NCBI GenBank assembly: GCA_003105035.1
Contig: PQAL01000024.1
Span: 62,001 to 126,000 of the forward strand
Length of the DNA: 64,000 nt
Source of the DNA: Anaerolineales bacterium
Lineage (GTDB): Bacteria > Chloroflexota > Anaerolineae > Anaerolineales > UBA4823
Direction: 5' to 3'
Below are positions 9,633 through 18,290 of this stretch, in pieces. The notes beneath the pieces were generated by a model. The model was not told the DNA's origin. It worked only from the letters and a program-made list of their open reading frames with translations, and did no database searches. A program made the translations under genes and the position numbers. The first letter of the stretch is position 1. Each line of letters opens with the position of its first letter.

Positions 9633-10676
9633 TCACAATTTCTTCAACCCGGCCAAAGATTCTGTATAAGGTGGGTATGCCACTCCCCGGTCAGTGATGA
9701 TTGCTGTGATGTATCTTGCCGGGGTAACATCAAAGGCTGGATTCGCAACCGTAACCTCGGGTGGAGTAATGGGATGAGCCTGTATATGTGTTACTTCTTC
9801 TTCAGGTCGTTCTTCGATGGGAATTTGGTCTCCGCTCGTGATCGACAAATCGAGGCTGGTGGTTGGCCCAGCTGAATAGAACGGCACACCATGAGCTGCT
9901 GCTACCAGGGCAAGGTTATAAGTGCCGATTTTATTGGCAATATCCCCATTTGCCGCGATGCGGTCACATCCCACCAGACATGCATCGATCTTGTGGTTCT
10001 TCATTATGTAACCGGATGCACCGTCGACGATCAAGGTGTGTGGGATACCCAATTGCTTCAGTTCCCAGGCAGTCAGGCGCGCTCCCTGCAGGCGCGGGCG
10101 AGTCTCATCGATAAAAACATGTACATTCTTGCCCTTCTCATGAGCCAACCTGATCACTCCCAGTGCGGTCCCGATCCCAGCAGTGGCCAATCCACCGGTA
10201 TTACAGTGGTGGATCAAATTGGCCTGATTAGGGATGAATTTCTGGCCGTTTTGAGCGATTTTATAATCCATTTGAACATCTTCAGCATATATATTCTGAG
10301 CTTCAACCAGAATCCTATCTTTCAATTGGACGAGACCCATCCCAGCATTTAACTCGATGACCTTATTAATCCGATCGATCGCCCAAGAGAGGTTCACTGC
10401 GGTCGGCCGTGAGCCTTTCAATTCGACTGAGCTGGTATCTAGCTGCTTGATCAGATCTGAAGTAGTTTTTGCTGAGCTGGAGAGGGCAGTCAAAGCGAGG
10501 CCGAAGGCGGCAGCAACACCAATAGCGGGGGCACCACGGATAACCATATCCCTGATCGCTGTAGCGATATCGCTGCAGTGAATGTAATCATGGTAAACCA
10601 CTTCATCGGGTAATAAACGCTGGTCCAGCATGCGTACCATGCCGTCCACCCAGCGGATTGAAAAATACTCACCCAT
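9633..10676 (-). CDS. mtnA: S-methyl-5-thioribose-1-phosphate isomerase
   Basis: Methionine-salvage enzyme of 347 residues that isomerises methylthioribose-1-phosphate to methylthioribulose-1-phosphate. It belongs to the eIF2B-like fold. The block [13 protein letters not shown] is near the N-terminus. [11 protein letters not shown] carries the expected catalytic cysteine, and [18 protein letters not shown] carries the catalytic aspartate. No other mtn gene is near; the next genes belong to molybdenum cofactor synthesis, so the operon is mixed. It is divergent from ftsY across 69 bases. Related ribose-1,5-bisphosphate isomerases share the fold, but the match to MtnA is strong. Confidence 0.93.
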   Translation of the reverse strand: MGEYFSIRWVDGMVRMLDQRLLPDEVVYHDYIHCSDIATAIRDMVIRGAPAIGVAAAFGLALTALSSSAKTTSDLIKQLDTSSVELKGSRPTAVNLSWAIDRINKVIELNAGMGLVQLKDRILVEAQNIYAEDVQMDYKIAQNGQKFIPNQANLIHHCNTGGLATAGIGTALGVIRLAHEKGKNVHVFIDETRPRLQGARLTAWELKQLGIPHTLIVDGASGYIMKNHKIDACLVGCDRIAANGDIANKIGTYNLALVAAAHGVPFYSAGPTTSLDLSITSGDQIPIEERPEEEVTHIQAHPITPPEVTVANPAFDVTPARYITAIITDRGVAYPPYTESLAGLKKL

Positions 10677-10730
10677 CCTGTCCTCCAGATAGAACCAATG
10701 CGCAATTATAAACCCTGTTACCCTGCATGT

Positions 10731-10736
10731 TATAAT
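10731..10736 (+). promoter_or_regulatory. -10 box of ftsY
   Basis: TATAAT ends only nine bases before the ftsY ATG. No Shine-Dalgarno sequence lies between them, so the mRNA may begin at or within a few bases of the start codon. No good -35 box is seen. Confidence 0.5.
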
Positions 10737-10745
10737 ACCCGACCG

Positions 10746-11654
10746 ATGAACAACATTCTGTCGAAATGGAAATCCGGCTTATCACGCACAAGCAAAGCGA
10801 CCTTCGGTCAGCTAGCCACGCTTTTTGGTGCGACTGAGATCAATGACGATACCTGGGAAAAACTGGAAGCCTTGCTCATCCATGCCGATATTGGTGTGGA
10901 TACGACCATTAATATCATTGATAAGCTGGAAGACCGGGTTGAGCGGGAAGGTATTATAAAAGAAAGCGAGCTTAATATCATCCTGCGCCAGGAGCTGCGT
11001 GCCCACCTAGAGAACCCTCCCCAAATTGAGTTTTCTGAAAAACCTGCCATAATCCTGATCGTGGGCGTAAATGGCTCTGGGAAAACAACAACCATTGCCA
11101 AGCTGGGTAAAAGGTTCTTCAATGAGGGCAAGCAAGTCATCCTTGGTGCTGCAGATACTTTTCGAGCAGCAGGGGTGGATCAGCTGGAGATATGGGCCGA
11201 TCGCATAAAATTACCCATCATCAGCGGGCAGCTGGGCGGAGACGCAGGCGCCGTGGCTTTTGATACCGTGCAGGCAGCCATCTCACGGAATTCTGACATC
11301 GCCATCATCGACACGGCAGGCCGCCTTCATACACGCTACAACCTCATGGAAGAACTTAAAAAAGTTCATCGCGTGGTTGGCAAAGCCATGCCCGGTGCGC
11401 CGCATGCCGTTTGGTTGGTAATGGACGCTACGACTGGTCAAAATGCCATGCAACAGGCACGGGCATTCAAAGACGCAGTGAAGATCACAGGTGTGATCCT
11501 GGCAAAGCTCGATTCGTCTGCCCGTGGCGGGATGGCTTTATCAATCCAGAAGGATCTAGGCTTGCCAATCCTGTTTGCCGGCCTGGGCGAACAGCCAGAT
11601 GACTTACAGCCTTTCGACCCGGACATGTATATCGACGGATTGCTTCAAGAATAA
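10746..11654 (+). CDS. ftsY: Signal recognition particle receptor FtsY
   Basis: SRP receptor GTPase of about 302 residues that docks ribosome-SRP complexes at the membrane. The NG domain is complete: P-loop GVNGSGKTTTIAKL, insertion-box motif AADTFRAAGVDQLE, DTAGRLHTR, and the G4-region LAKLDSSARGG. The long acidic A domain of E. coli FtsY is absent, as in many bacteria. The start at 10746 gives MNNILSKWKSGL. An in-frame upstream start at 10698 would run through the promoter and is rejected. prfB follows on the same strand. Confidence 0.95.
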   Translation: MNNILSKWKSGLSRTSKATFGQLATLFGATEINDDTWEKLEALLIHADIGVDTTINIIDKLEDRVEREGIIKESELNIILRQELRAHLENPPQIEFSEKPAIILIVGVNGSGKTTTIAKLGKRFFNEGKQVILGAADTFRAAGVDQLEIWADRIKLPIISGQLGGDAGAVAFDTVQAAISRNSDIAIIDTAGRLHTRYNLMEELKKVHRVVGKAMPGAPHAVWLVMDATTGQNAMQQARAFKDAVKITGVILAKLDSSARGGMALSIQKDLGLPILFAGLGEQPDDLQPFDPDMYIDGLLQE

Positions 11655-11683
11655 TTTTTTAGGATAACGGGGAGCTCATCGTT

Positions 11684-12779
11684 ATGGATGACCTTGTAGA
11701 ACGTCTAAATTCTGCCCAATCAAGAATACAGAGCCTACTGGTGCGCCTTTGACTTAGCCCACAAGCAAGAAGAGCTCGCAATACTTCAAAAACAGGCTGA
11801 ACAAAATGAATTCTGGCAGGACCCAGAAGCTGCCCAAAAGGTGATGAAGAAGATATCTGCCTTGCGGCAGGAGGTTGATGATTGGAACCAAGTAAAAGGG
11901 CGCATCGACTACCTGCTGGAGCTGGCGCAGCTGAATGACGAAACGCTCCGCCCAGATATCACCAAAGACCTTGAAGATATCGAAAAAGACCTTGAGCATC
12001 GCGAATTCGATGTGCTCCTGTCGGGCAAGTACGACCGCAATAACGCACTGCTTGCCATCCATTCAGGCGCAGGCGGCGTGGATGCGCAGGATTGGGCTGA
12101 AATGCTCGAAAGAATGTACTTGCGCTGGGCAGAAACCAGGGGGTTTCGATCAGAGATCCTGGATATAAGTGAAGGTGAAGAAGCCGGAATAAAAAGTGTG
12201 ACCATCGCAATTGAAGGTCCTTATGCTTATGGATACTTGCGACCGGAGAAAGGTGTCCACCGTCTGGTAAGGCTCTCTCAATTCGATGCGGCTCATCGCC
12301 GTCACACTTCGTTTGCCCTGGTTGAGGTGCTACCAGAAGTGGACGACGATACTGACGTTGATATCTCTCCAGACGACCTGCGTATCGATGTTTACCGCTC
12401 CTCGGGTGCTGGGGGGCAGAACGTCCAGAAGAATGCTACTGCAGTACGCATCACGCATATCCCGACCGGCATCGTCGTCACCTGCCAAAACGAGCGTTCA
12501 CAGACACAAAACCGCGAGAATGCGCTGCGGGTTTTACGTTCCAGGTTGCTAGAAATAAAGGAAGAAGAACATGTGGCCGCGTTATCGGAGCTGCGGGGTG
12601 AGTATACCAAAGCCGAATGGGGCAGCCAGATTCGTTCATATGTACTGCACCCCTACCAGATGGTCAAAGATCACCGGACGGAGTTTGAAGTTGGCAATGC
12701 GCAAGGGGTGTTGAATGGTGATATCGATGGTTTTATTGAAGCCTATCTACGCTCGAACCTAGACAATGGCAGCAAATAA
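11684..12779 (+). CDS. prfB: Peptide chain release factor 2 with programmed +1 frameshift
   Basis: RF2 ends translation at UGA and UAA. Translation starts at ATG 11684 behind GGGGAG. After 22 codons it meets an in-frame TGA at 11750 within CTT TGA C, the classic RF2 autoregulatory shift site. The ribosome slips +1 and continues at GAC (11751) to the stop at 12779. The product is about 365 residues, normal for RF2. The peptidyl-transferase loop has GAGGQ in SSGAGGQNVQK. The stop-codon recognition tripeptide, SPF in the family, reads SQF here (codons tct caa ttc at about 12276-12284). The end overlaps the next gene by 14 bases. Confidence 0.95.
11741..11753 (+). other. RF2 programmed frameshift site
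   Basis: The sequence GGTG CGC CTT TGA C holds the slippery CTT, the in-frame TGA and the following C. The stimulatory Shine-Dalgarno-like element of E. coli (AGGGGG) is replaced by the shorter GGTG, which could pair with the CACC part of the 16S rRNA end, also three bases from CTT. Confidence 0.9.
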
Positions 12780-15291
12780 TCCATCATATAGAGCTGGAAA
12801 TAAATCTTTAATATACTTTAGAATAAAATATCTCCTCTTCGTACTCCTAGTTATCTACCTCGCCTTCAGCCTATCAGGTTGCGTGACATTGACCGACCCT
12901 GAGGCCTCCCAGGTCTACAACGCTGACGTCGTTGGCACGATTGATAGCGAAAATGATATCGGTCAAAGTTTCAAATCACGCAGGCCAGATGTAAATGCAA
13001 TTACCCTGTGGGTCAGCATCCCTCCCAGTCAGGGAACAGCAATAACGAACCCCGCAACAAGGAAAATACGAGCCAGCTTATACACTTCTCCGGATAAACC
13101 CAATCCAATATTTGTCACCTCGATTCAAGCACCAGCTTCCGGCAGTAATGTTGCGTTAACGATCCCCATCTCTGACCTGAAAACACCCGCTTATCAAGAA
13201 TTCTATCTGCTTATATCCACGGAGCCAGACAGCCTCCTGGTGAATGGTCGTAATGAAGATGCCTATACGCAAGGTCAGGCATATATTAATGGCACCCCAT
13301 TTAATGCAGATATTGCCTTCCGTCTGAGCTATAACTACGGACCAGCAGCACTTTTTCAAGACCTCCAGAGATTCTTATCCAATGCCTGGATCGTCCTGCC
13401 CTTAATCATCCTTTTATGGTTACCTGGCTGGTTGCTATTGGATATCTCCGGATTGCGTAACCGCTTCGATTTCGGTGAACAAGTGGCCATTTCATGTGGG
13501 CTGAGCCTGGCGATAATCCCTGTGCTGGTTTTATGGACCACGACCCTCAATCTCCTTTGGTCACAGACAGTTATCTGGATCACCTTTGGGGTCTTGATTG
13601 CCCTTTTCATTTACAGACTCTTGTTCAGCTATCTTCAAACCCATAGAACCTCAGCACATTCATTTGAACATGACAAAGATACCGAAACGATTAACCCCAA
13701 GAGCTTCGCTCATCAGTTATTTAGTAATACATTTGCACTCTTGCTGATCTTTGTCATGACCCTGATGATCCGGCTGATCATGGTGCGCGATCTGGCCACA
13801 CCTGCCTGGGTCGATTCAGTCCACCATGCTCTGATCACACGCCTGATCATGAACAATGGAGGCTTTCCCGCAACATACCTCCCGTATTTGAATATACCTG
13901 CAACGGATTACCATCCTGGTTTTCACAGCATTGCGGCGTTCTTCACCTGGCTAAGCCAATTTGATCTGGCAAGCTCCCTGCTGGTGTTAGGCCAGGCGAT
14001 CAATGCGTTGTGTATTTTCTCCGTGTTCTTGCTGACCAAGACGCTAACCCGCAACAGCACTGCAGGTATCGTGGCGGCATTTATCAGCGGGTTCCTGACC
14101 CCGATGCCAGCTTACTATACGAGCTGGGGAAGATACACCGAGTTGACTGGGCTGGTGATTTTCCCGGTGGTGATGGCATTGATCCAGGCCTGGATGGAAG
14201 ATAAGTCAGACCGGAATCCAGGGTGGTATCTCTTCCTTGGAGCACTGGCTTCGGCAGGGCTGTTTATGATTCATTACCGGGTAATCGTATTCCTCGCCTG
14301 CCTGGTGATTGCCTTTATCCTTATCAGGTTGGTGTTTCGAAACTTGAGGTTTGGGAAGAAGCTCACACATATTTTATTGTTTATCCTCACCATGCTGGGT
14401 CTGAGCATCCTACTTGTCCTTCCATGGATCATCCCAACCGTGAAGAACACGCTGTTGCCTGTTCTGAGTGCTCCTGTGACAACCTCTGCTTCGCCTTTGC
14501 AGGATTTTCCCTGGGCCTACTTGACTTCAGCACTCGGCAAGCAGGCGATGGTACTCGCAGGTTTGGGCCTGATATGGAGCATCATTAAAAAACAGGCTGT
14601 GGGGTACCTGTTGGCTGCCTGGGTGCTTTTGATGTTCCTGCTCGCCAACCTTGATAGTTTGCGTTTACCCGGTGGGAGCCTGATCACCAATCTTTCGGTG
14701 GAAATCAGCCTGTTTATCCCCATCGCTGTCCTGGGTGGATATTTTGCAAGCCAGGTGATTGGCAGCTGGAAGAAGGTCACATCCCAGCGATTAGCAATCC
14801 CCACTCAGGTCATCACCCTGATTATCTTCGTTTGTGTGGGGTATCTCGGAGCAAAACAGCTGGTGGCGATCCTCAACCCTGCCACTCTTCTTTCCCGCCA
14901 GGCCGACCTATCTGCCATCCAATGGGTCAAGCTGAATATCCCGGAATATGAGACGATCGTGCTCAACCCATTTGCCTGGGGTTATGGCCTGTATGCCGGG
15001 AATGATGGAGGTTACTGGCTGGAACCACTTGCAGGCCAGCTGACCTTACCCCCACCGGTGCTTTATGGGCTCAGCGCAGATTTTACGGAAGTCAGTCAAC
15101 AGTGCCAGAATATCATCACGCTCAGCAGTGATCCACCAGCCTTAAGGGATTACCTGCTTACCAAGCAATATCATTACATATTTATTGGTGCTAGGGGAGG
15201 GGTTATCCCACCCCAAAAACTTTCATCCAGCGGATTTTTTGACCTAGTCTATAATCAGGATGGCGTGCGGATTCTGAAGGTTAAACCTTGA
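12766..15291 (+). CDS. Large multi-pass membrane protein, GT-C-like
   Basis: I do not recognise a named family with certainty. The 841-residue protein starts with a membrane segment ending in LSGC. About 160 exported residues of beta-rich sequence follow, then some 13-14 hydrophobic helices between about residues 205 and 720, and a soluble tail. A loop after an early helix carries DSVHHALITRLI and a later one has YTSWGRYTELTG. This layout of acidic residues in the first loop, many helices and an extracytoplasmic tail recalls GT-C glycosyltransferases acting on lipid-linked sugars, but the assignment is inference. Its ATG lies inside the end of prfB, so translation may be coupled. Confidence 0.75.
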   Translation: MAANNPSYRAGNKSLIYFRIKYLLFVLLVIYLAFSLSGCVTLTDPEASQVYNADVVGTIDSENDIGQSFKSRRPDVNAITLWVSIPPSQGTAITNPATRKIRASLYTSPDKPNPIFVTSIQAPASGSNVALTIPISDLKTPAYQEFYLLISTEPDSLLVNGRNEDAYTQGQAYINGTPFNADIAFRLSYNYGPAALFQDLQRFLSNAWIVLPLIILLWLPGWLLLDISGLRNRFDFGEQVAISCGLSLAIIPVLVLWTTTLNLLWSQTVIWITFGVLIALFIYRLLFSYLQTHRTSAHSFEHDKDTETINPKSFAHQLFSNTFALLLIFVMTLMIRLIMVRDLATPAWVDSVHHALITRLIMNNGGFPATYLPYLNIPATDYHPGFHSIAAFFTWLSQFDLASSLLVLGQAINALCIFSVFLLTKTLTRNSTAGIVAAFISGFLTPMPAYYTSWGRYTELTGLVIFPVVMALIQAWMEDKSDRNPGWYLFLGALASAGLFMIHYRVIVFLACLVIAFILIRLVFRNLRFGKKLTHILLFILTMLGLSILLVLPWIIPTVKNTLLPVLSAPVTTSASPLQDFPWAYLTSALGKQAMVLAGLGLIWSIIKKQAVGYLLAAWVLLMFLLANLDSLRLPGGSLITNLSVEISLFIPIAVLGGYFASQVIGSWKKVTSQRLAIPTQVITLIIFVCVGYLGAKQLVAILNPATLLSRQADLSAIQWVKLNIPEYETIVLNPFAWGYGLYAGNDGGYWLEPLAGQLTLPPPVLYGLSADFTEVSQQCQNIITLSSDPPALRDYLLTKQYHYIFIGARGGVIPPQKLSSSGFFDLVYNQDGVRILKVKP

Positions 15292-15316
15292 CAGGTGAAG
15301 CGCACGAATATATAAT
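15288..15316 (+). promoter_or_regulatory. Consensus promoter of rpmF
   Basis: TTGACA (15288-15293), a 17-base spacer and TATAAT (15311-15316) form a perfect sigma-70 promoter. The -35 box overlaps the stop codon of the preceding membrane-protein gene. The transcript should start near 15323. Confidence 0.85.
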
Positions 15317-15325
15317 CATGCCCTG

Positions 15326-15343
15326 CCTGCCCATTTGGGCAGG
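15326..15343 (+). promoter_or_regulatory. Hairpin at the 5' end of the rpmF leader
   Basis: CCTGCCC ATTT GGGCAGG forms a 7-bp G/C-rich stem with a four-base loop within a few bases of the expected transcript start. It could protect the mRNA end or take part in leader control of the ribosomal-protein gene. Confidence 0.5.
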
Positions 15344-15415
15344 TGTTCTTGTGAATTCATCAGCCAGGCATTACCAAAGCAGGTTTTGCCAATAGAAATA
15401 GATAGGAGTAACCTC

Positions 15416-15607
15416 ATGACGCCCCAACCAAAAAGGAAGCACTCTTCTGGTAGACGTGATCGCCGGCGAGCCCATGATGCATTGGCAAATACCAACCTGG
15501 TGGTTTGCAGCAACTGCGGAGAGATGCGTTTGCCTCATCGGGTTTGCCCGAACTGCGGTCATTTCAAAGGCCGTGAAGTCATTGAAATTAAAGAAGAGAA
15601 GAAATAA
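15416..15607 (+). CDS. rpmF: 50S ribosomal protein L32
   Basis: Ribosomal protein of 63 residues in the large subunit. It has the basic N-terminal tail (PKRKHSSGRRDRRRAH) and a zinc ribbon made by CSNC and CPNC. This is therefore the zinc-containing form, not the cysteine-free type. The ATG at 15416 follows GATAGGAG. It is the first gene after a perfect consensus promoter and lies before fabD, a common bacterial order linking ribosome and fatty-acid synthesis genes. A short hairpin follows the stop. Confidence 0.95.
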   Translation: MTPQPKRKHSSGRRDRRRAHDALANTNLVVCSNCGEMRLPHRVCPNCGHFKGREVIEIKEEKK

Positions 15608-15618
15608 CTTCGAAACGG

Positions 15619-15648
15619 GCCGTGAAACTCACGGCTCGAATGTTTTTA
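15619..15648 (+). terminator. Weak terminator or attenuator after rpmF
   Basis: GCCGTGA AAC TCACGGC (15619-15635) is a perfect 7-bp hairpin, followed after six bases by a five-T run. The gap suggests partial termination, with read-through into fabD. Confidence 0.45.
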
Positions 15649-15658
15649 TAACCATCTA

Positions 15659-16594
15659 ATGAATACATCCAAGATCGCTTTCCTATTCCCCGGACAGGGC
15701 TCGCAGGCTGTCGGGATGGGTCGTAGTCTCGCCCAGGAATACTCGGCTGCAGGTGAGACATTTAAGGAAGCAGATGAAATCCTGGGCTTTCCGTTATCGC
15801 AGATCGCCTGGGAAGGGCCGGAAGAGTGTTTGAATGATACGATCAACACACAGCCAGCTTTGTTCACCCATTCGATCGCAGTTTTGCGCGTGATCCAATC
15901 CTTAAATCTTGAGCTTATCCCATCCTATGTGGCTGGCCACTCGATGGGGGAATTAAGTGCTTTGGTTGCTGCGGGTGCGATCTCCTTTAATGATGGTTTA
16001 CGATTGGTCCGAATTCGCGGTGAATTGATGAAACGTGCCGGCGATATGAGCCCAGGAGGCATGGCGGCAGTATTAGGACTGGATATCCCCACACTGGATG
16101 AGCTGTGTGCTTCAGCAAGCACAGAAACGGAAATTGTACAGGTCGCCAATGATAACTCTCCCGGGCAGGTGGTCATCTCCGGTTCAAATGATGCGCTGGA
16201 TCGTTTGCAACCGCTGCTCGAGAATGCCGGCGCCAGGCGGGTGATCCGTCTGGCGGTGAGTATCGCCGCACATTCGCCGTACATGTCTACTTCCCAGCAG
16301 GATTTCAACCAGGCCATTGCTGCAACACTTATCAAGAACCCCCTCATTCCGATCATCAGTAATGTAACCGCGCTGCCAATGCTCAATGCAGAAGAGATCA
16401 AGGCTGACCTGCAAAACCAGCTCACCCACCGCGTGCGCTGGACTGAATCGGTTCAATATCTTGCCTCAGAAGGCGTCTGTGAGTGCTATGAGATAGGAAG
16501 TGGCTCGGTACTTAGTGGCCTGGTAAAGAGAATTGACCGAAGCTTAGCAGCAACCACCCTGGGTAACCCTGTAGACTTTGCCAGAAATCAATAA
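15659..16594 (+). CDS. fabD: Malonyl-CoA:ACP transacylase
   Basis: Fatty-acid synthesis enzyme of 311 residues that moves malonyl groups from CoA to acyl carrier protein. GQGSQAVGMG opens the protein and GHSMGE holds the catalytic serine. A conserved AAHSPYM segment near residue 200 supplies the catalytic histidine. It lies between rpmF and fabG. No acpP or fabF is in the window, so the cluster is partial. No clear ribosome-binding site precedes the ATG. Confidence 0.95.
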   Translation: MNTSKIAFLFPGQGSQAVGMGRSLAQEYSAAGETFKEADEILGFPLSQIAWEGPEECLNDTINTQPALFTHSIAVLRVIQSLNLELIPSYVAGHSMGELSALVAAGAISFNDGLRLVRIRGELMKRAGDMSPGGMAAVLGLDIPTLDELCASASTETEIVQVANDNSPGQVVISGSNDALDRLQPLLENAGARRVIRLAVSIAAHSPYMSTSQQDFNQAIAATLIKNPLIPIISNVTALPMLNAEEIKADLQNQLTHRVRWTESVQYLASEGVCECYEIGSGSVLSGLVKRIDRSLAATTLGNPVDFARNQ

Positions 16595-16693
16595 TTATTA
16601 ACCATGCTGTTAGAATCCTCCCTGGCATTCCCGTTTTCCTCTTAGTGTATAATAACATGGCTTGGATTTCTCCAATATTTTGAGGAGTATGAC

Positions 16694-17458
16694 ATGGTAA
16701 AGGTAGATTTTTGTTCCATGGAAGGACGCGTGGCGATTATCACCGGAGGCGCCCGTGGGATTGGACGGGCAATTGCCGAAAAACTAGCCAGCCGCGGGGC
16801 CAATCTAGTCATTGCTGATATGCTGATTGACCTGGCAGAGCAAGCCGCGGAAGAAATTTCTCAGTCTGGCAATACCAAAGCAATCTCGGCTAAGGTGGAC
16901 GTCACCGATGGAAAATCAGCCAATGAGCTAGTTGACTCAACGATCAGGCAATTCGGTAAAGTTGATATATTGGTGAACAACGCCGGCATCACCCGCGACA
17001 CCTTGATTTTGCGCATGGACGAAGCCGATTGGGATGCCGTCTTGAATGTTAATCTCAAAGGTGTCTTCAATTGCTCCAAGGCAGTCGTCCGCTCCATGAT
17101 GAAGCAGCGCTACGGTCGGATCGTTAACATCTCCTCAGTCTCGGGGCAGGCAGGGCAGGTTGGTCAAACCAACTATTCTGCCTCCAAGGCTGGCGTGATC
17201 GGATTCACCAAGGCTTTGGCACGCGAGGTGGCTTCCAGGCAGATCACGGTTAATGCCGTGGCCCCGGGTTTTATACCGACAGCGCTCACCAACGACCTGT
17301 CTGAAGATCTCAAGAAAATGATCTTGACCGCAACACCGATCGGCCGAATGGGGACACCCGAGGAAGTAGCAGCAGCGGTAACATTCCTGGCATCTGAAGA
17401 AGCAGCCTACATCACTGGTCAGGTCCTGGCAGTTGATGGCGGCATGGCGATGATGTAA
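16694..17458 (+). CDS. fabG: 3-oxoacyl-ACP reductase
   Basis: NADPH-dependent reductase of 254 residues in the short-chain dehydrogenase family. It carries the nucleotide loop TGGARGIGRA, NNAG, and the catalytic YxxxK in YSASKAG preceded by the serine of NISSVSG. The C-terminal GQVLAVDGG is typical of FabG. Position after fabD supports the fatty-acid role over other SDR functions. GAGGAG precedes the ATG, and a TATAAT lies at 16650-16655 upstream, so it may have its own promoter. Confidence 0.9.
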   Translation: MVKVDFCSMEGRVAIITGGARGIGRAIAEKLASRGANLVIADMLIDLAEQAAEEISQSGNTKAISAKVDVTDGKSANELVDSTIRQFGKVDILVNNAGITRDTLILRMDEADWDAVLNVNLKGVFNCSKAVVRSMMKQRYGRIVNISSVSGQAGQVGQTNYSASKAGVIGFTKALAREVASRQITVNAVAPGFIPTALTNDLSEDLKKMILTATPIGRMGTPEEVAAAVTFLASEEAAYITGQVLAVDGGMAMM

Positions 17459-17480
17459 ATTGATCGACAGGAGCAGTGCA

Positions 17481-17840
17481 ATGACAAATGAAGAACTTTC
17501 CCAAGGAAAGACAACGATAGCTCCAGATGTATTGCTGACTATTGCTCAATTAGCCACATTAAACGTAGATGGAGTAAGTCGCCTGAGCCACGTCCAGATA
17601 CCGGTCAACCAGCTGCTCAAGCGTACACAAAAACGTGAAGGCGTGTTGATTGAGGTTGTAGATGATGTTGTTTATGTCGATATTTACGTCATTCTGAACA
17701 GTGATGTGAATGTACGAGATGTCAGCCATAATATTCAACGTGAGGTTGCCAGGGCGATCTCTGAAATGGTGGGCATGGTGGTAGGAAGTGTGAACATACA
17801 TATTGAAGATATCGACTATCCAGTGGAGGTTGAGGCATAA
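17481..17840 (+). CDS. Asp23/Gls24 family protein
   Basis: Cytoplasmic protein of about 119 residues from the Asp23/Gls24 family, which in Firmicutes is linked to envelope stress. Visible signs are the opening block with IAPDVLLTIAQLATLNVDGV, then VYVDIYVILNSDVNVRDVSHNIQ and the closing VNIHIEDIDY. I use the ATG at 17481, preceded by AGGAG, rather than an in-frame TTG at 17460. It lies directly before nusB, as Asp23-family genes often do in Gram-positive-type operons. The precise role is unknown. Confidence 0.85.
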   Translation: MTNEELSQGKTTIAPDVLLTIAQLATLNVDGVSRLSHVQIPVNQLLKRTQKREGVLIEVVDDVVYVDIYVILNSDVNVRDVSHNIQREVARAISEMVGMVVGSVNIHIEDIDYPVEVEA

Positions 17841-17844
17841 TCAA

Positions 17845-18285
17845 ATGAAACCTCGTACCAGGGCACGAAGTATTGCCCTGCAGGCACTTTACGAAATTGA
17901 TGTCACCGGACACCCACCGGGTATTGTTATAGAAGAAAGATTAGTAGATACACCCCTCGAAAATAATCTGGGTGAATTTGCTCGTAATATTGTTTTTGGA
18001 ATCCAACCCCTCATTCATGAGCTGGATGAAATCATCGCTAAACATGCACCTGAATGGCCTCTCGACCAGGTTGCGATTATCGATCGAAATATCATGCGGA
18101 TTGCCTTGTGGGAAATTGCAGTGAGCAACCAAACACCTCTTAAAGTGGCGATCAACGAAGCTGTTGAGCTGGGGAAAATCTATGGATCAGAAAGCACACC
18201 ACGTTTTGTAAACGGTGTGCTGGGTAGCCTTGCGTTGCACTATAACGATATTGTCCAGCATTTTAAGAAGTTAAATCAGGCATAA
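17845..18285 (+). CDS. nusB: Transcription antitermination factor NusB
   Basis: All-helical RNA-binding protein of 146 residues that joins S10/NusE on boxA RNA in rRNA antitermination. The N-terminal PRTRARSIALQALYEID and the C-terminal block LKVAINEAVELGKIYGSESTPRFVNGVLG are typical. The ATG at 17845 follows GGAGG at the end of the Asp23-family gene, so the two overlap in signals and are likely cotranslated. tatA follows after five bases. Confidence 0.95.
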   Translation: MKPRTRARSIALQALYEIDVTGHPPGIVIEERLVDTPLENNLGEFARNIVFGIQPLIHELDEIIAKHAPEWPLDQVAIIDRNIMRIALWEIAVSNQTPLKVAINEAVELGKIYGSESTPRFVNGVLGSLALHYNDIVQHFKKLNQA

Positions 18286-18290
18286 TCGGG

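Noticed and set aside
9891-10352. Long plus-strand open frames opposite mtnA, moaC and smc
   Set aside because: They are antisense to well-conserved genes, lack ribosome sites and show no recognisable protein features.
11841-12779. prfB starting at 11841
   Set aside because: This would drop the conserved N-terminal domain; the upstream ATG plus the CTT TGA C shift site explains the gene fully.
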